Shown here piece by piece: positions 13,801 to 28,800 of a stretch of DNA of 64,000 nucleotides. Below the pieces are notes generated by a model, which saw nothing but the letters and a program-made list of their open reading frames with translations, did not search any database and was not told where the DNA came from. Position numbers and translations under genes: made by a program. How positions within the stretch are numbered: position 1 is the stretch's first letter; the number at the start of each line of letters is the position of its first letter. The stretch lies in assembly GCA_013399895.1 (NCBI GenBank), contig VXBA01001489.1, forward strand, positions 156,680 through 220,679, in the 5' to 3' direction. The stretch is from Serilophus lunatus (taxonomy: Eukaryota; Chordata; Aves; Passeriformes; Eurylaimidae).

Positions 13801-16800
13801 GTAGGTCCCCTTTAGATACTGGAAGGCTCCTCAAAGGTCTCCCTGCAGACCTCCTGCTATTGTTCTCCCTTCTGCAATCAGAGGCCTTAGACATTTTTTC
13901 CAAGATGTAGGGGATCTGTTCTGAACCAGTGTTTAATGACTTTAAGGACTTTCTTTTATATTTCACTTTATGCCAACACTGTCCATGCTCTTAGCTGTCC
14001 AAGCCCTTGACTGGTGTAGGTATGAGATGGGACCTATGCTTTTTAGTCCAACAAGACCTTAGGACCTTCTTAGAGTTAGCAGAGTTTTGGGTGCTCACCA
14101 CTGTCTAGGTGATTTCATCTGTGCAAGTCCCAGTCTCAGCGCCTCGGGCTTTTTGTAGCCTTCAACCTCCTTACGTAAATTTTATAACCATGATTTCACA
14201 TAACCATGGTTTGAACTTCTAAGAACAGATATCCTTCAAATCAGTTTTTTATAAAACACTTCATCCTGAGATTAATATACAATTGTAAAATAATCAGTAT
14301 TAGTGAGGCAGAATACAAAATACTCAGAATAGGAATGAAGTATGAAACTATGATTTGTGTGGCAGTATTTTCTTTCCTATACCACCTTAATTTTTTTGGG
14401 CTAATAATCAGGTGCCACTGGGACATTAAGTGTGACTTTCCTCAGAACTTTAGGGTCTTCTTCAAAGACATATTGGTCAAAGTTACTTGGACTTTGCCTA
14501 TAAATTAATTTATGCACGATGTAGATCAGCCATGCTGGAGTCTTTGTGTCTAAAGGTCCAAACAGCTGTGGTGGCACGGCTGGAAAAATGCTTTCCTGCT
14601 GAATTTCATGTGGTATTTTCATGGCACTTACCTGCAGAGGATGAACAGGGTTTTTTTGTACCAAATGGGCTTTGCCAGCATATCCTTAATATGGGATCAT
14701 ATTAAGTTGTCAGCACCTGTGCAGCCAACTCGTGCCTCATACTGCTTCCCTTTGGATCACCTGGTGCTGTGCCAGCAATGTCAGGGCTACACCGACTATT
14801 ACTGAAGGCAAAAAATTGCTACAATCTCTACTCTGTCTCTTGTTCATAGAGAGGGTTACTGGGTAATCCATCCACATGTGAATATACCCAGTATAAACTC
14901 TCCTGGTTCTCTTGGCAGTCTATTGGGCCGTAGCCACTGACAACATGCAGACTGCTGCACCTCCTGCTTCTTCCTCCCCTGCATACCTCTGACACTCCCT
15001 GCACTTGGGGCAGTGCCACTAATCCTGCTGACTTCTGGTCAAAGTACCTCAGGGCAAGAGAGAAGTCAGAGCTGAGCTTAGGTGTGGGTTTTGCCATGAT
15101 AGGGCAGAACTCTCCTACCTGCATCTGCAGCTGAGTGATATGGACACTGAGGTTTTAGGATTTCACACAACCATACAGGTTCCCTGGATGTCTGAATTTC
15201 TGTTTGTTTTTGGGATGTTTTGGTTTTGTTTTTTTTCTTGCAACATTTTTATGATTAAATAAAATTTGTCACTGTGGAAAATAATATGTAGGTGTATTCT
15301 TGATTCAGCAATGCAGAAATTTTCTTTCTGACTATTATTTACTGAATGCATGATAAATTTACAGATATTTTGAATTATTTGATGTAGAACTTGAAAGGAA
15401 TTATCTCTGTCACTCTCTGAGGACACATGCCTATCTGCAATCAGGTATTCATGGCTACATGCTAACACCAAGCACTTCAGCTTTTCCTCTTCCCAAAACC
15501 TTTTGTGTTTTCACCCCTAAATGTGTAGAAATGTGAAGAGATTTGAATTATGATGCATATGATTTTACAGTGTTTCATATCATTCTCAGGCATTTCAGAT
15601 CGTTCCCTGGCACAAAAGACGTTGTGTCCTGACTCCAAGACATACCTTGGAGAGCACTATAACACACACTCCCTCTTTGGCTGGTCACAGACAGAACCAA
15701 CTTTCAAGTGAGTTTTCTAAGTACTTCTAATCAGATTTAGGTAATGGAAATAACATTCTAAAAGCTGCTGATGCTACCTGGGAAATCTGCAATAATATCT
15801 AATAAGAAACATTGTTTCATTTTACTGTTCCTCATTTAATGAGAAGTTTCAAGAAAAGAGAATCTTGGAATCAGGAACAGAATCATTTCTCATTTTACTC
15901 TTCTTAGCTAAATCAGGATATATGTGTAGGACCTAACTTTTCAGCTGCTGCTTTAGTGTATCTAGAACAAGATATTCCTGTCCTCTGTTAGGGTGTCTCA
16001 TGAACAGCTGCATCAGAAAAAGCCTTGCATGATGCCAGGGGAATTTTTCTGTCCCTTCGTTATTGTGGCAGAGGAGGTTCTATCACTGTCAGTGAAGAAC
16101 AGTTTGGCTTGGGGCTCAGTTGGTTCAGGAGGTCAGAGCTGCATTGCAGCACAGTTGCTGTCAGCTACTGTAAAACTCATTTTGCAGCTGGGAAGCATTC
16201 AAAGCTAGCTTATGCAGCCAGACTGTTGCCGTGAAGCTGGAATGACAGTGGAAAGCTACTTGTTGAATTCAATCAAATGTGAAAATCATGCCTTTTCCAG
16301 CAGGGATTGAGCTAAAACATGGGGAAATTTAATATCACAATGGAAGTGCAAAGCAGGGGTTTCTGTGCTGGCCAATTTCAGCATTCAGCATTCATTTTCA
16401 GCAGTTGGATTGCGATGGCATCCAGAGGACATGGCTAAGTGAGCCTAATTATGGTGTTGATGCATTTGTATTTTATACACGAAGCCTGGGGGAGGGAAGC
16501 ATTGGGTAAAGCCAGAAATGGTTTGCAGCTCTCGTGGGCCTGGTGAAACACAGTTCACCTTTCGAGATAAGCAGAAAGTCCTCAAACCCTGGAACTCTTA
16601 GCATAGTTTTTGGGCCCCTATGCCCCAGTCTCAGAAGAGATCCTTCCACCACTGTTCTCTTTTTTTTTTTCACTGTTCTCTGTTCACTGGAGTCCACATA
16701 ACTATACACCGCTTTGGTAGCAGTATGAACAGAGCCTTCAGATTTCCTATTTTTTCAGAGTTGTTTTTTGTTTGTTTGTTTGTTTTTTTCTTTATTCAGG

Positions 16801-19800
16801 CTCTGTGCCAGCACAGACAATTGCCTGAGACAAACCCTGTGAATTCAGCAGGAAAAGCTCAATATGCAGGAACAACTGCCCCAGCCCCTTCAGGGCTACT
16901 GTCCCATCTGCCCTATTCCACACTGATGCCACTGGGACAGTTACTGCTGCACAGCTTCTCACAGCCTACCCCAAGGCTGTGAACTTTCCCTTTTCCTGCA
17001 GCACTTGCTTCCAGGGCTCCCTTCAAAAGAAACGTGTTTTGCTAAAATGTAGAGAGTCCTTCAAGGCTGGAGAACAGCACCAAAAGTGCAGAGGTTGGAT
17101 TTGCTGCAAAGCTGGGAAGCTTTGGTGAAATATTTTTCATACATATTCATCTGATTTTCTCAAACACTTTTCTTTTCAAGGCTGGTTGTATACCCTTTCT
17201 GCATTCGCTCTTCACAAATAATATGCAAAATTAAATTACTGACAGGAATATTTAACAACCAGCATCAATTGCAGGATATTCACTGGAAATGAATGACAAC
17301 TTCATAATCACATAAAAAAACAATTCTAAGAATTACTCTAAGGCAGACAGAGAATAGGAAATGTGTCATCTACCCCATGTCAAATGATTTGAATTTGAAT
17401 ACATAAACTAGCAGCAACCAGCTCATGCATAGCTTAATGCCAAGAGTTACTTGCGCATGATATCCTGTAAATAATTTAAATCAACAAATACATTTGACAA
17501 CATTAGGACCTGTTCAGCAATGGTTTACAAAAGACTGAAATTATTCAATAAATTACTTGTAGTAAATTGTTTATGCAGCTCTGGATCACAGTTGAGTTGA
17601 TCCAACATTGTCCTCACTAGCACCTGTATTTGCAAATGGAGCCAAAGACAGCCATAGGACAGCGCTCGTACTCGAAACATCCATGAAATGGCTCCAAAAT
17701 GCCATTTGTACAAAGCACATATAATCTTGGGCAGTTATTGGGCCCAGCAGTGCACCTGCATATCAGAACCAACAGGTCCCGTGAGGTTCGTGAAATGCAC
17801 CTCTCTCTGCGTCTGGTCCCTAAGGTTAATATGTTTAGTCTTCCATGAAAGATATTGGGTTTTTTGCTTCAGAAACAAGTCTTGGAGCACTTTACAGTCT
17901 CTGTGCCATTACAGACCCAATAGCAAATATTGGACCATTACGAATATGAATGAAAGAGCTCTTGATCAATCTCATTAAGAACAGGGAGAAAGAGGTAGGT
18001 GGTGAACAACATGATTAATATTTCGTGCTAGGATTTCCCAGAGAGTCTAAATTGTGTTGCCTAAATTGTACTAAAGCAGAGTTGAATTTGAGTTCCTGCA
18101 ATGTATAATATCATAATATGTAGTTACGTACAGAAGATGATCCTATATTGAGGAATTTTATAATAGATTGTTAACAAGGCATATAGCATTTCCTTGGTTT
18201 TCTGGCGATGTAGTAAAATTATTTTCAAAAAGCAAGAAAAAATTAATTGTACCATTAATTCTGTAATGAAACCTCATATATCAAACAATGACAGGAAAGC
18301 GAAGGAAATATTACAAGGATGAGTTGACATTTTGAATAATTACCTGTTTGTTTTCTATATTGCTTATTTCCTTTTTGTAAGTTGTTTAGCTAGAACTTTG
18401 ACATTTCTATGCATTTTTTAAACTTTTAATTCCAGTATATTAGAACTTTATTGCCAATACAAATCTCTAAATAAATCCTATATTGAGAAAACATATATTA
18501 TACTGTTTTTTAGGAACCCATAAGACACAAACTTAAATGTACTAATACAGAAAGGAAATTGTTTTGATTTTTCAGTTTGAGACACTGCTGAGAATAAATT
18601 AAACACAAATTATTATTTAAAAAAACTAAAAATACCTGAGACAAATTGCTTTTGGAATCAGATAGATTTTAGGGTTTTTTTATTTTGGCCACTGAGTAAA
18701 CCTTTATTTGCAGTTTTGCAGCCACATTTTCATGTGACCTGGGACAACAATAATAATTGTTTCATGAATAGCACCCCATGAGATAAAATTGTGCTCAGAT
18801 TGACCATGTAATCTTTTGGCTGCCATTCTTATCTTTAATGATCTTCTTACATTTCATTGCAGTGTTGTCCAGCAGGCAACTGGAAAGCGAGCATTTGTCT
18901 TGAGTCGGTCAACATTTGTCGGCAGTGGGAAGCATGGGGGTCACTGGCTGGGTGACAACTTCTCTCAGTGGAAGGACCTGCGCCGGTCAGTCATTGGAAT
19001 CCTGGAATTCAACCTCTTTGGCATTCCCTATGTAAGTCTGGCGTCCTTGAGGCAGTTGCTGGCTCATACACAATATCACTTCAAATTAACTCAAATGTTT
19101 TTGGAAACAAGCTGTTTGAGGTGGCCAGCAGTAACAGCTTCCATAGCATCAGGAACTGCAGATTAAAAAAGGCTAAATGTCATCAGTCTTGGCTGCTGAA
19201 TGGAAACAAAAATAGCTCTGGAAGATTCAGATTGAGTCACTACCTGACATCCAAAAGCGATCCCTTTGTATTATGTACTCTCTGATTGAGGTTCCTTCAT
19301 ACATTTCTGGTTTGCAAGCTAAGATGGAGAATCTGTAGAATTATTGAAATTCGGTCAGATCTTCCACAGCAATCTGAGTGCTCTAGGAGCCCGTAAAATC
19401 TCAGTCGCAGAAAAATGTTTATTATTATGTAGCATTTTTATAATAGTATCACTTTCTAAAAATGATTTTTGTTATCAAATTTCTGTAGTTTCTCATTTTT
19501 TGGGACTCAATCACAGTCATAAACACTTCTGATTTTATTTTTCTTTAGATTGGTGCTGATATCTGTGGGTTTAACTATAACACAACCTATGAACTCTGCC
19601 TGCGCTGGATGCAGCTTGGCTCTTTCTATCCATTTTCCAGAAATCACAATGCAGAGGGAAACAGCGTAAGTAAACAAAGTTACATAAAGCTGTAGTCTAT
19701 GATTACAGTTATGTTGGCAGTGATTTGTACTACTTTCTCAGAAATTAACCTGCCATTCTTGGGTGAACTTGAGCAGTGGGTTAAAATAAGTGCTACACTG

Positions 19801-22800
19801 AGAGCAGGAATTACACAGTGAAGTGTAAATTTTTCCCATTCATAATGTAAAGATAATATAGAAATGCTGGTGTTCTAATGCTGTTGGTGAAATTCATCTG
19901 CTCCATCTTTTACCTACGGAAGCCCAGGTTTTATTTCAAGACCCAGTGAATGGCAGAATATCTTCCTACTCCCAAGATTGCTTCAATTTCTTTTTTCAGT
20001 ACTTCTGTAATTATAATAAGTATTGCAGAAAGGGGAGAGATCATTATACACCATCCTTACTGTTTAAAAGCAAGTTACAAACATATGAGAACTCCAAGGA
20101 GAGGCACCAATAGTGACAGCACGGTCAGCCAAGAGGTCAGCCAAGGGGCAACCAAGATCAAAAACGCCAAGGACCCTGAGAGATGGGCGGAAAAGTCTAG
20201 CCCCGTGTCTTGATTTTGACACCATAAAGTCCTTTTAAGACTTGTTGCAAACAGAAAGAAGCACTAGATTGTTTCTAGCTATGAAGTCTGAAGTCTTGCA
20301 GCCCTTGTAGGTGTGCTGTGTTTATCTGCAACCATGACGAAATGGTTCAACAAATGTTTGGTTTTTTTTTTTTCCTTCTGTAAACTGATCTGTGCAATGC
20401 TGGAGCTCAGGTTATTTGCTCTTTCTTTGAAGTTGCATCATCAAAATGTTGCAACATTTACATGCCTACAAAGACCTTTGTCACTGCATGAAAGTATGAT
20501 GGATGTTCAGCAATTGGGCAAATGAAGAAATCATAAGCTATAGTGCTATCTAGTAAGAGGGTCAGGAATGAGGCTGTAAATCCCTGAGATATGCTAGGTA
20601 TTTCTTTGTAGAAGAAAAAATGTCTGTGGGGTGTTAGCTGTTACTGTTGATAAATATTTTCTATTTGCCTTTCCACTAAAATTAGAGGTAGTTATATACA
20701 TGTATGGCTACTTGGCCCTTTGAGCATGCAAACAGGGTCTGACCTGGGTGAATGGGTATTAATCACACATATGCAATTTAATAAACAGGAAGAGAGCAAT
20801 GTGTCTATATGATGGGAACTGCAATTCAGAGATACATTTTGGTTTATTGGATTACTTAAATCCATTTAAAGCACTGTGTTCGCTGAAAGAAATAAACAGG
20901 CATTTTGGTTCACTCAACATCACCTAAGAAGTCTGACTGTTGTTTGTGAAATTAGGCAATATTTGTACAGTGCCAGAACACTGGTAAAAATATAGTGCCA
21001 TTTTTGAAGTAATAGCTGGATGCTCTGGAGCTCAGAGCCAGCAGGGAATATTATGAGTGACTAATTCTGATGCAAGCATAATAATGATGATGTTTTACTT
21101 AAATACTGAGTTTAATTAGCATTAAGTTATTGTTAAAATAAAATCTAAATATCGAGTTTGCCTAATTCATTGGGGATTTCAAACAGTTTAATTAATACAT
21201 TTCTTGTCTGAAAAACACTAGATAATATAAAAACCTTTTTTACTTCTGTTCCTTTTATGTTCCATTATCCTTCCTTATGCTAAGGAAGACATATAGTCTT
21301 CAATTTTAATGAGAAAACTGAGTGTACTATGGAAAAATTTCATGAGAGAGGAAGGGAACCATGTGACTCATTAGCTGGCTGTTTAGCTCTGGAGAAGGTT
21401 GGACAGGAGGAATTAAAGGAGATGTAACTCTTTCCCATATCAACACTGCCCCAGGCTGCATGCTCTGCATCCCGTCCCAGGGAAGAGTCAAGGTTGCCTT
21501 GGAGTAGGGTCAAAGCCAGTCAATGAATATTAGCAGACTGCTTAAACCTGTCCAGCGTGTGTTCTGTCTTGACAGACAGCATCGCAGGCAGGGAGAAGGT
21601 GAGGGGCACTGCTGATGTCTGGGTGTCCCATCATCCTAAAATGGTGAACACAGGAGGAGAAATCAAGTTTCTTTGAATGGATAAAATGTTTCCCCACTGT
21701 GCACAGTGACTTTGGTCACTCTTGTTGGCTACAGCGGGGCCATGAGTTTACTCTTCGCCTTTACGAACCTGGCCAACATGGGTATTCCTTTGACTTTGAT
21801 TTGCAAATTATCAGTCTTCCCTTTTTCCTGTGCTTCACCTTCTTTGTCCCAAAGGGCTTGCATTTCTAGGATGAATTAATTTCTAGAGACAGGATATCTG
21901 TTCTCAAGCATAGATATGAAATCCCAGCTTGCCTCCCACCAAAAGATTAGGCATGGTTGCAGAGGGCTCATATACACTGTGGTGGACCCTGATCTCTTTG
22001 AACTCACTGGAATTTTTCGAGTTGAAAAATTTTACACAAACATTAGTTTGGTAATAATGGATGTTATTCTTAATTAATCTTCCAGTTTGAAAATTGGTGC
22101 TTTTTCTTATTTAAACATTCACTTCTGTAGCAGCATCATGTTAACCGCAACTCTCAGCTCTCCTTATGTTGCACACAAGTTCTCTGTTGGATTAGCAGTC
22201 CCTAGTTTCAATGCTCAGTACAACTCAAAGCTTTTACTTAACAGGAACAAGACCCAGCTGTGTTTGGAGCCGAGTTTGCCAGGATTTCTCGTGCTACGCT
22301 TCGGATCAGATACTCACTGCTGCCGTACTTATACACCTTGTTCTTCGAGTCTCACGTTCACGGAAACACTGTGGTGCGGTCTCTGATGCACGAGTGAGTT
22401 GGGAATCTCTCTTTTTTATCATAATTTACTCACTTAATTAGGTGAGCCTTTATGCATATACTAGTTGACATCTGTATGAGAATCATCATGGTACTATTAT
22501 TGCATGCCCTGTCTTAAAAGAACAGTTGTACAATTAATCAAATTACATGCACAAAGGTAACTCTTAGTATATGCAGTGAATTTCCATTAAAATATAACCT
22601 AACAACTAACAACTAGTAACCTAACAACTTTTTCCGGTGGGTGGAAAAAGAAAACTTAAGAAGAAAGAATGCTGAAAATTTCAAGTCTTAGGCAAATATG
22701 TAGTTCTTTTTTATTTCAAAAGTAGAATCACATACCTGTATTTTGTATATTTGAACGAAACAGATGAAATCTCTAATCTCATCCAGAATGCCAAAAGGCC

Positions 22801-25800
22801 TCATACAGAGTCCAATCATTCACAGCATTTGTTTTTTTCCAATTTAGCACTTGCATCTGCATGCTATCTATGAAACCCACATCTGTGTCCACAAATTGCA
22901 CAGAGAAAAGAGATAGAGCTGTTTGAGTGTAGAAGCAGGTGCAAAACTGAGATTAATAAATACAGCCTGAAAACCCCCTCAGAAAATTAGACTCAGATAT
23001 TTGGAAAACTATTTTTTCTGTTTGGAAGAAGCAGGAATACAACTGAGGTTTAGTTTCCCTCTCCTCAACTTTTAATTAGTTTTTTCTAGCTAGCTGCTAG
23101 CTAGCTGCTTTTGGTAAATTTTCTACATTAGAATGCTTTATGCAACAACTTGAGCAAAAGGAGTGCAAATAATACATATGAAAGGCTACTGTCCAAAGCT
23201 CTGGCACAGTTTAGTTTCATTGGTGCAGGCTATATTGTAGACTGTTTAATGTTCTTTTTCCCTTTAGGTTAAAAACATTCTTGTTAAAGGGTAAGGCATT
23301 TTTTGCAAATTAAACTGAGATTACACTAAAGTGCAGACCATTCAAATATGGAAAGGATATGCACAGAACCTGTTTTGCTTACTCAGCGTAGTGATTTAGC
23401 TGATAAATTTTAAAAGCATTATCCTTCCCCTTTCAGCTCTGCAATGTTATTTTAGTAGGCAACATTAAGGAGAATTTTATAGGTGCTCATGTCTTACAGG
23501 GGGCTATCGCAAGTACTTATTTTAGCTCAATTTTTTGCTTCATGAGATTTGTATCAATATTGGAAATGCCCAAGTTTATTTTGGCATTAATATTAGCTAA
23601 TCTCTGCTAATACGGAATTACTTTAGTGTCATTTAGTGTCTGACCATTAGCAGCAAACCTGTACTCTATTTGGGCCACACCTACACTAGCAAATTTCCAA
23701 ATTTGCTTTGATTTGAGCTGTAAAGCAGTCTCAGATGCACCAGCAGAGGCTTTTGTTGGATGAAACAGCCAAGAGATGCCCTCCAGCCACAGATGATAGT
23801 TTAGTGGGACTGGAATGGGATTACTTGGAAATAAAACCTTTAAAATGCATGTAAGTAGTGCAGGCATCAGGAAATCAACATAAACTGTTTCACTCACCAG
23901 GTCCCATCCTAGTGGCATCCTAGTAGTCCTGTCACTTGCTAATGTTGCCATAGCTAGATCCTAAGATGGCTTAAAAGTGTTTCTTACTATTATTCTGGTT
24001 ACTATTATTACTTAATGAGTATTTCTTATTATTTTTAATTTATACTAATTGTTTTAGTAGTGGGTCTACTCAAGTAGGGAAAGTGATCCAGAAGCTAACA
24101 GGAGAAGAAATACAGTGCTCTGAGAGAGAGAACTGAAACAGAATTTTCAGTGTATTTTCATTATCAATGGAAGTTTACATCAAACCTTTTTCTTACTTGT
24201 AAAAAATACAAAGGAGAGCTAAAAAAACTCCTACACTGGTTTTTCAGGTGGAGCTCTTATGAGTTCCCAACCCTCACCAAGAAAACAAATGTACTTGGGC
24301 AGGGAGTCTCCAAGCAATAGTTATCTCATGTGGTCGTTTCAAATTTTTCATTCCATTTCAAACATTTAAGAGCTCATTTCAAATAACAAAGAAGAGCAAT
24401 ATCCCAGTAGACCCTTATAAACATATTAGGTGCCTCTGAAGCTTTCAGTCAGTGAAACAGAGGTGTGAGTACCTCTGCTGTCCAGTAAGACCACAAGGTG
24501 GTAATCCACTAGTGGAAGGGAAGGTTCTGTTTAATGGCTAAGCAGGGGAAAAATACAACAGAAGAGAGGCCAGCATCTAACCAGAGGAAGCACGTAGAGG
24601 GAATTAAAGACCTTTTATAGATCATAGACATGGTTTAATGGCTTATCTTTTCAAAATAGGAAAGTTCATTTGTTTGCAGAATTTGTGCTCATGGTTGCTG
24701 TAATAGCAAGAGAAAATAGAGCAGTTAGATGGTGAGATTCTTGTTTCCAAATACAAATATAATTAACTTCTCTTTTGCTGAAATTTCTTTATCAGCTTTT
24801 TGTTCTGAAATCCCCCACAACTAACTATATTGAATTAGTATTACGATTTTATTTTGGTGAAATTGAAAATACAGAAAAGCTATTGAGATGAAAACAAAAA
24901 CTAATGTTTTATATTTCAAAATCTTTAAGACAAGGTAATTCATCAAAAGGCATACATTGTATTTACAATGTATTTACAAAACATTATTTCAAAATGCAAT
25001 AACAACCAAGATTAAGGTATATGAAAGATCTACTGTTCTGGACAGTAGAAGAAACTCTAAATATGTTGAGGTTTCTTTCAGGCAGAGCCCAAGGCATGCC
25101 TTCAAGAATATTTTCCTAAGTTCCATGTACTCCCCCAAGCTTGCAATATTTTAGAAATCTAAACACTCCATAGGTGTCTTTTTATTGACAAGTTATCTTT
25201 GCTTGTTTAGGGAAATTTCTGTAAGTCTGGGCTGGGTGCAGGGCATGCCTATGCCCTGAGCAGGCAGAATGTTAGAGCAGGGCACTGACACTGAAGAACT
25301 CTGCTCCAGCCGGCATACAACAAACCTGGCTTTCGACAGGGGCACCTGCAAAGTCAGTTAAACAGACACAGTAAATAATTTTTAAACATAGAATTTGTAT
25401 GTCCTTTGAGAATAATATGTAAAAATGCAATAGCCAGTAGGAATTTGTCAAAAATGAGTGAAAACCAGACCAATTGCCATCTCTGACAAGGCAACAGGGC
25501 TGTTGGATGGGAAAGGGAGCAGAGGAGCAGCGGCAGTCAGGAGGTACAAGGTACCTTGATTTTAGGAGAATTTGAGACACATTCCATGTGGTATTCCTAT
25601 AATTAGAATCTAGTCTTGATTTCCTCAGGGATAGACTTACAAATCATTGAAATCCATTTTAAATTCTCAAGGATTTTATGCCGGGTGAGAGGAGGTTCCT
25701 GAAATGGGGAAGATTCTCCTCTTTGCCAGGTGCTATTCAATATTTTCATGAGCTGATGTATAGTGGAGTAGCGATCTCTTCCCGAGAGAAGGCAGATGAT

Positions 25801-28800
25801 GCCTAACAGGACTGTGAGCACTCTGGAGGACATGATCAGAATCCAAAGTAATCTTAATGCATTGAATAAAATGGACTGAATTCCATAGGTTTCTCATCCA
25901 TTCTGGAGAGGCAGCTAAAAAGCACACTATGTATGAACATTGCTTTGTGTTTGTCTTGCAAGAGATTTCAAATGTAAATCTGCGAAAGGTATGGGAAGCC
26001 AAATCCAAGGATTTTCTCAAATGCTTTAGATTGCAGAGCCGTGTTTTTCATCTGTGTTCCCTCTCCTGGTCCTGCCCCTGTCCTGCTCATTGGCTCCTGC
26101 AATGAAGGCTCAGCTTACTGGACAGAAATTTAGTTGCTTACCCACTATTGCTGCTCTGAAAAGAAATCAGCTTCCTCGTTTTGTGAGAGTTCTGGTCTGC
26201 TCTAGGGTGATAGTTGCTACTGTAATTTATGAATCTCTGTCCAGCTTTTGGCATTCCCTCAATCAGGAAAATTGTTTGGCAGTATTGAAGGATATCTTGA
26301 GAAAGTAGGATTCTTGTCACACTGAGTAATATCAAAATATTCAGGAAGTTCTATCAAAATGTGAATTAACATTTTGTATTTCATTTTCAACATAGATTTA
26401 CTTCTGATCAGGAGACTCATGGAATAGATACTGCCTTCCTTTGGGGACCTGCCTTTATGATTGCTCCTGTTCTTGAAGAGGCAAGTACTGTAATTAAAAA
26501 ATGCCATCATATTGGAATAAAAGAAATGAACTGCGCTTAGGCCATTGAGTGACATTCAGAGCATGTTTGCTCATATCCATCCCTTTCTTACTTCCACTGT
26601 CAAAGCTTAGAACACATTTCTGAGCAGCACAGACACTACAGAGCTTCCCAGTACTTGAAGTGGGAGGATGAATGTGAGGGACAGCCTTTCCATGCTACTC
26701 CAAGTGATGAATGGATGTAAAGAGGCTGGATTCTGACCCTCACATGCTGCTGTTATTGTGCTGGCAGCAGCCTCCATGGACACACACAGTGCAGTAATTG
26801 TCAAGATAGGAAGGAACAGACAGATATGAAAGCCAACTGCTTTCCATATTACTGCTCACCCACAGTGTTTTGGAACTGCATCATCTCAAAGGCTGTGGTA
26901 GGACTTTCCCAGCATCACAAGCAAATGCAGTCATTACAGAAACTGTAATGACAATGTTAGCTGCTAATAGGACGGGCTTTAAAAACCAGCATTTTCCTCA
27001 GCTGTGCTGGGCAAAGTGCTGAGGTCAGGACTCTTGTTGCTTGGCTGGAGCAGGGGTGGGTTTCTCTTCTTGCCCACCACTGACTGCTGGTAGCACAAGA
27101 AAGGTATGTCTGAGCAAATCTGAGTATTTGCATGTGATATATCCTAATGCTGTTTGCAGTCAGCATGCTGACAGAATATCTGATAGATGTTGCTGATGAT
27201 CAAACATATAAACAGGCCACAGTCACCTTTTTTTAACCAATCCCTTTTGCCTCTGTGAATTTAAAATTAAATTCTTATTCCTGCATCTAAAAGCATTCTA
27301 ACTCCGCTGAGGCACTTCATTTGTCAGTCCTTCATCTTCAGACTTCCACAGGTTTCTAATAGCTGATGAGTAACCAGAACATTTCACAGGGTCTCAGACC
27401 AGAAAAATGATAAAGGGTAGGAGAGAAATCTTCCCATGATTGCAAGTGAAAAGCCAGGGCAGGGCTGCATGCAAAGAAGAGAATGAAAGGGAACGTTATA
27501 AGGATATGTAAAATGACAGGGGGTCTAGATAAGGAGATCCTTTGTTTTTTGGAGGATTGCAGCAAAAAAGAAAGGCCGAGTGCCTGTGCACTGATGAGGG
27601 AAGCAGAACTCTGAAGGCAACACATCGCTGAGTCTTGCAGTATGAGAGGTGGCAGCCAGAGCTATGCCGGCTAGCAGGGCAGAGTCAGGAGTGAGCCTGC
27701 AAGCCCTTCACTGTGGCATTGCAGGTCAGCAGTGATATCATCAAACTGCAGCATAACATCTGCCTTTGTAGAGAAGATGGGTCAGAATGGCTTGCCCTTT
27801 CCTTCTTGAGTCCTAGGGTGAAAGCAAGTGAGACATCCATCAAAATTAAAATGGGAATTTGCCTTACACACTGGTTTGTTATTTAGGAATTCATGAAGGT
27901 GGGGCTCATAGAATCATGAAATCATAGAATTTGGGAGTTGGGTTGGAAGGGACCATAAAGTCCTAGGTCCCCTGGCATGGGGAGCAACACCTTCCACTAG
28001 TCCAGGCTGCTCAATGCTCAATCCAATCTGGCCTTGAAATCATCATGACTCAGGTGGTGGTTGCACACTTTTATGCAGACCAGAATATCCAGGGTTTTTA
28101 TAATAATGAAAAGATGGAGAGGGGGATATCTTGACTTTATAGAGTTTTTCATAGATATAAAATCCCTAAAATGCCAACTTTGCCTGGACTCTTCTCCTCC
28201 ACCTTTATTTTTCTTGTTCCACATGCTCCCTAGGGTAGTCCTTGGGACTAAACCATAATTCTACAAAGGGGCAGACGTCTATCTTGAGAGTCACAATTAA
28301 TCTGTTTGTGAGAATAAGCAACTTGTGACAGAAATGGAAGTGTATTTTGATTCCACCTATTCCTGGAGTTTTTAATTCAAGGTGCCTTTAGCATGATTTC
28401 ATCTCAGCAGAAATATGATACAACACATGCTGCAAAACAAAGTACAGCAATTGGGCAATTAGCAGCACGTTTATTATTTATTATTACTTATCTGTGACTT
28501 TAAATTGTTTACAAGAGAAATATCTGTGTATTCTTCTTACTAAAGCTTACTGTCTGTTTGGTTTTGCAACAGGAATGGTACATGAGGTGCTGATCAATGA
28601 TGTCCTCCCACTTCACATATGAAGTCCTGTCTTGCAAAGGCTGCCATAGACCTCACTGGGGTTGCTCAGGTGTTAGAGAAGCACATCTAAGCCAGTTATA
28701 TTTGCAAGACATAGAGCTATGTACCAGAATGAAATAATCATGTAACATTGACTTATGCCATGGAATGGCAGTAAAATCCCCCAAATAGGTTATGCTTGTC

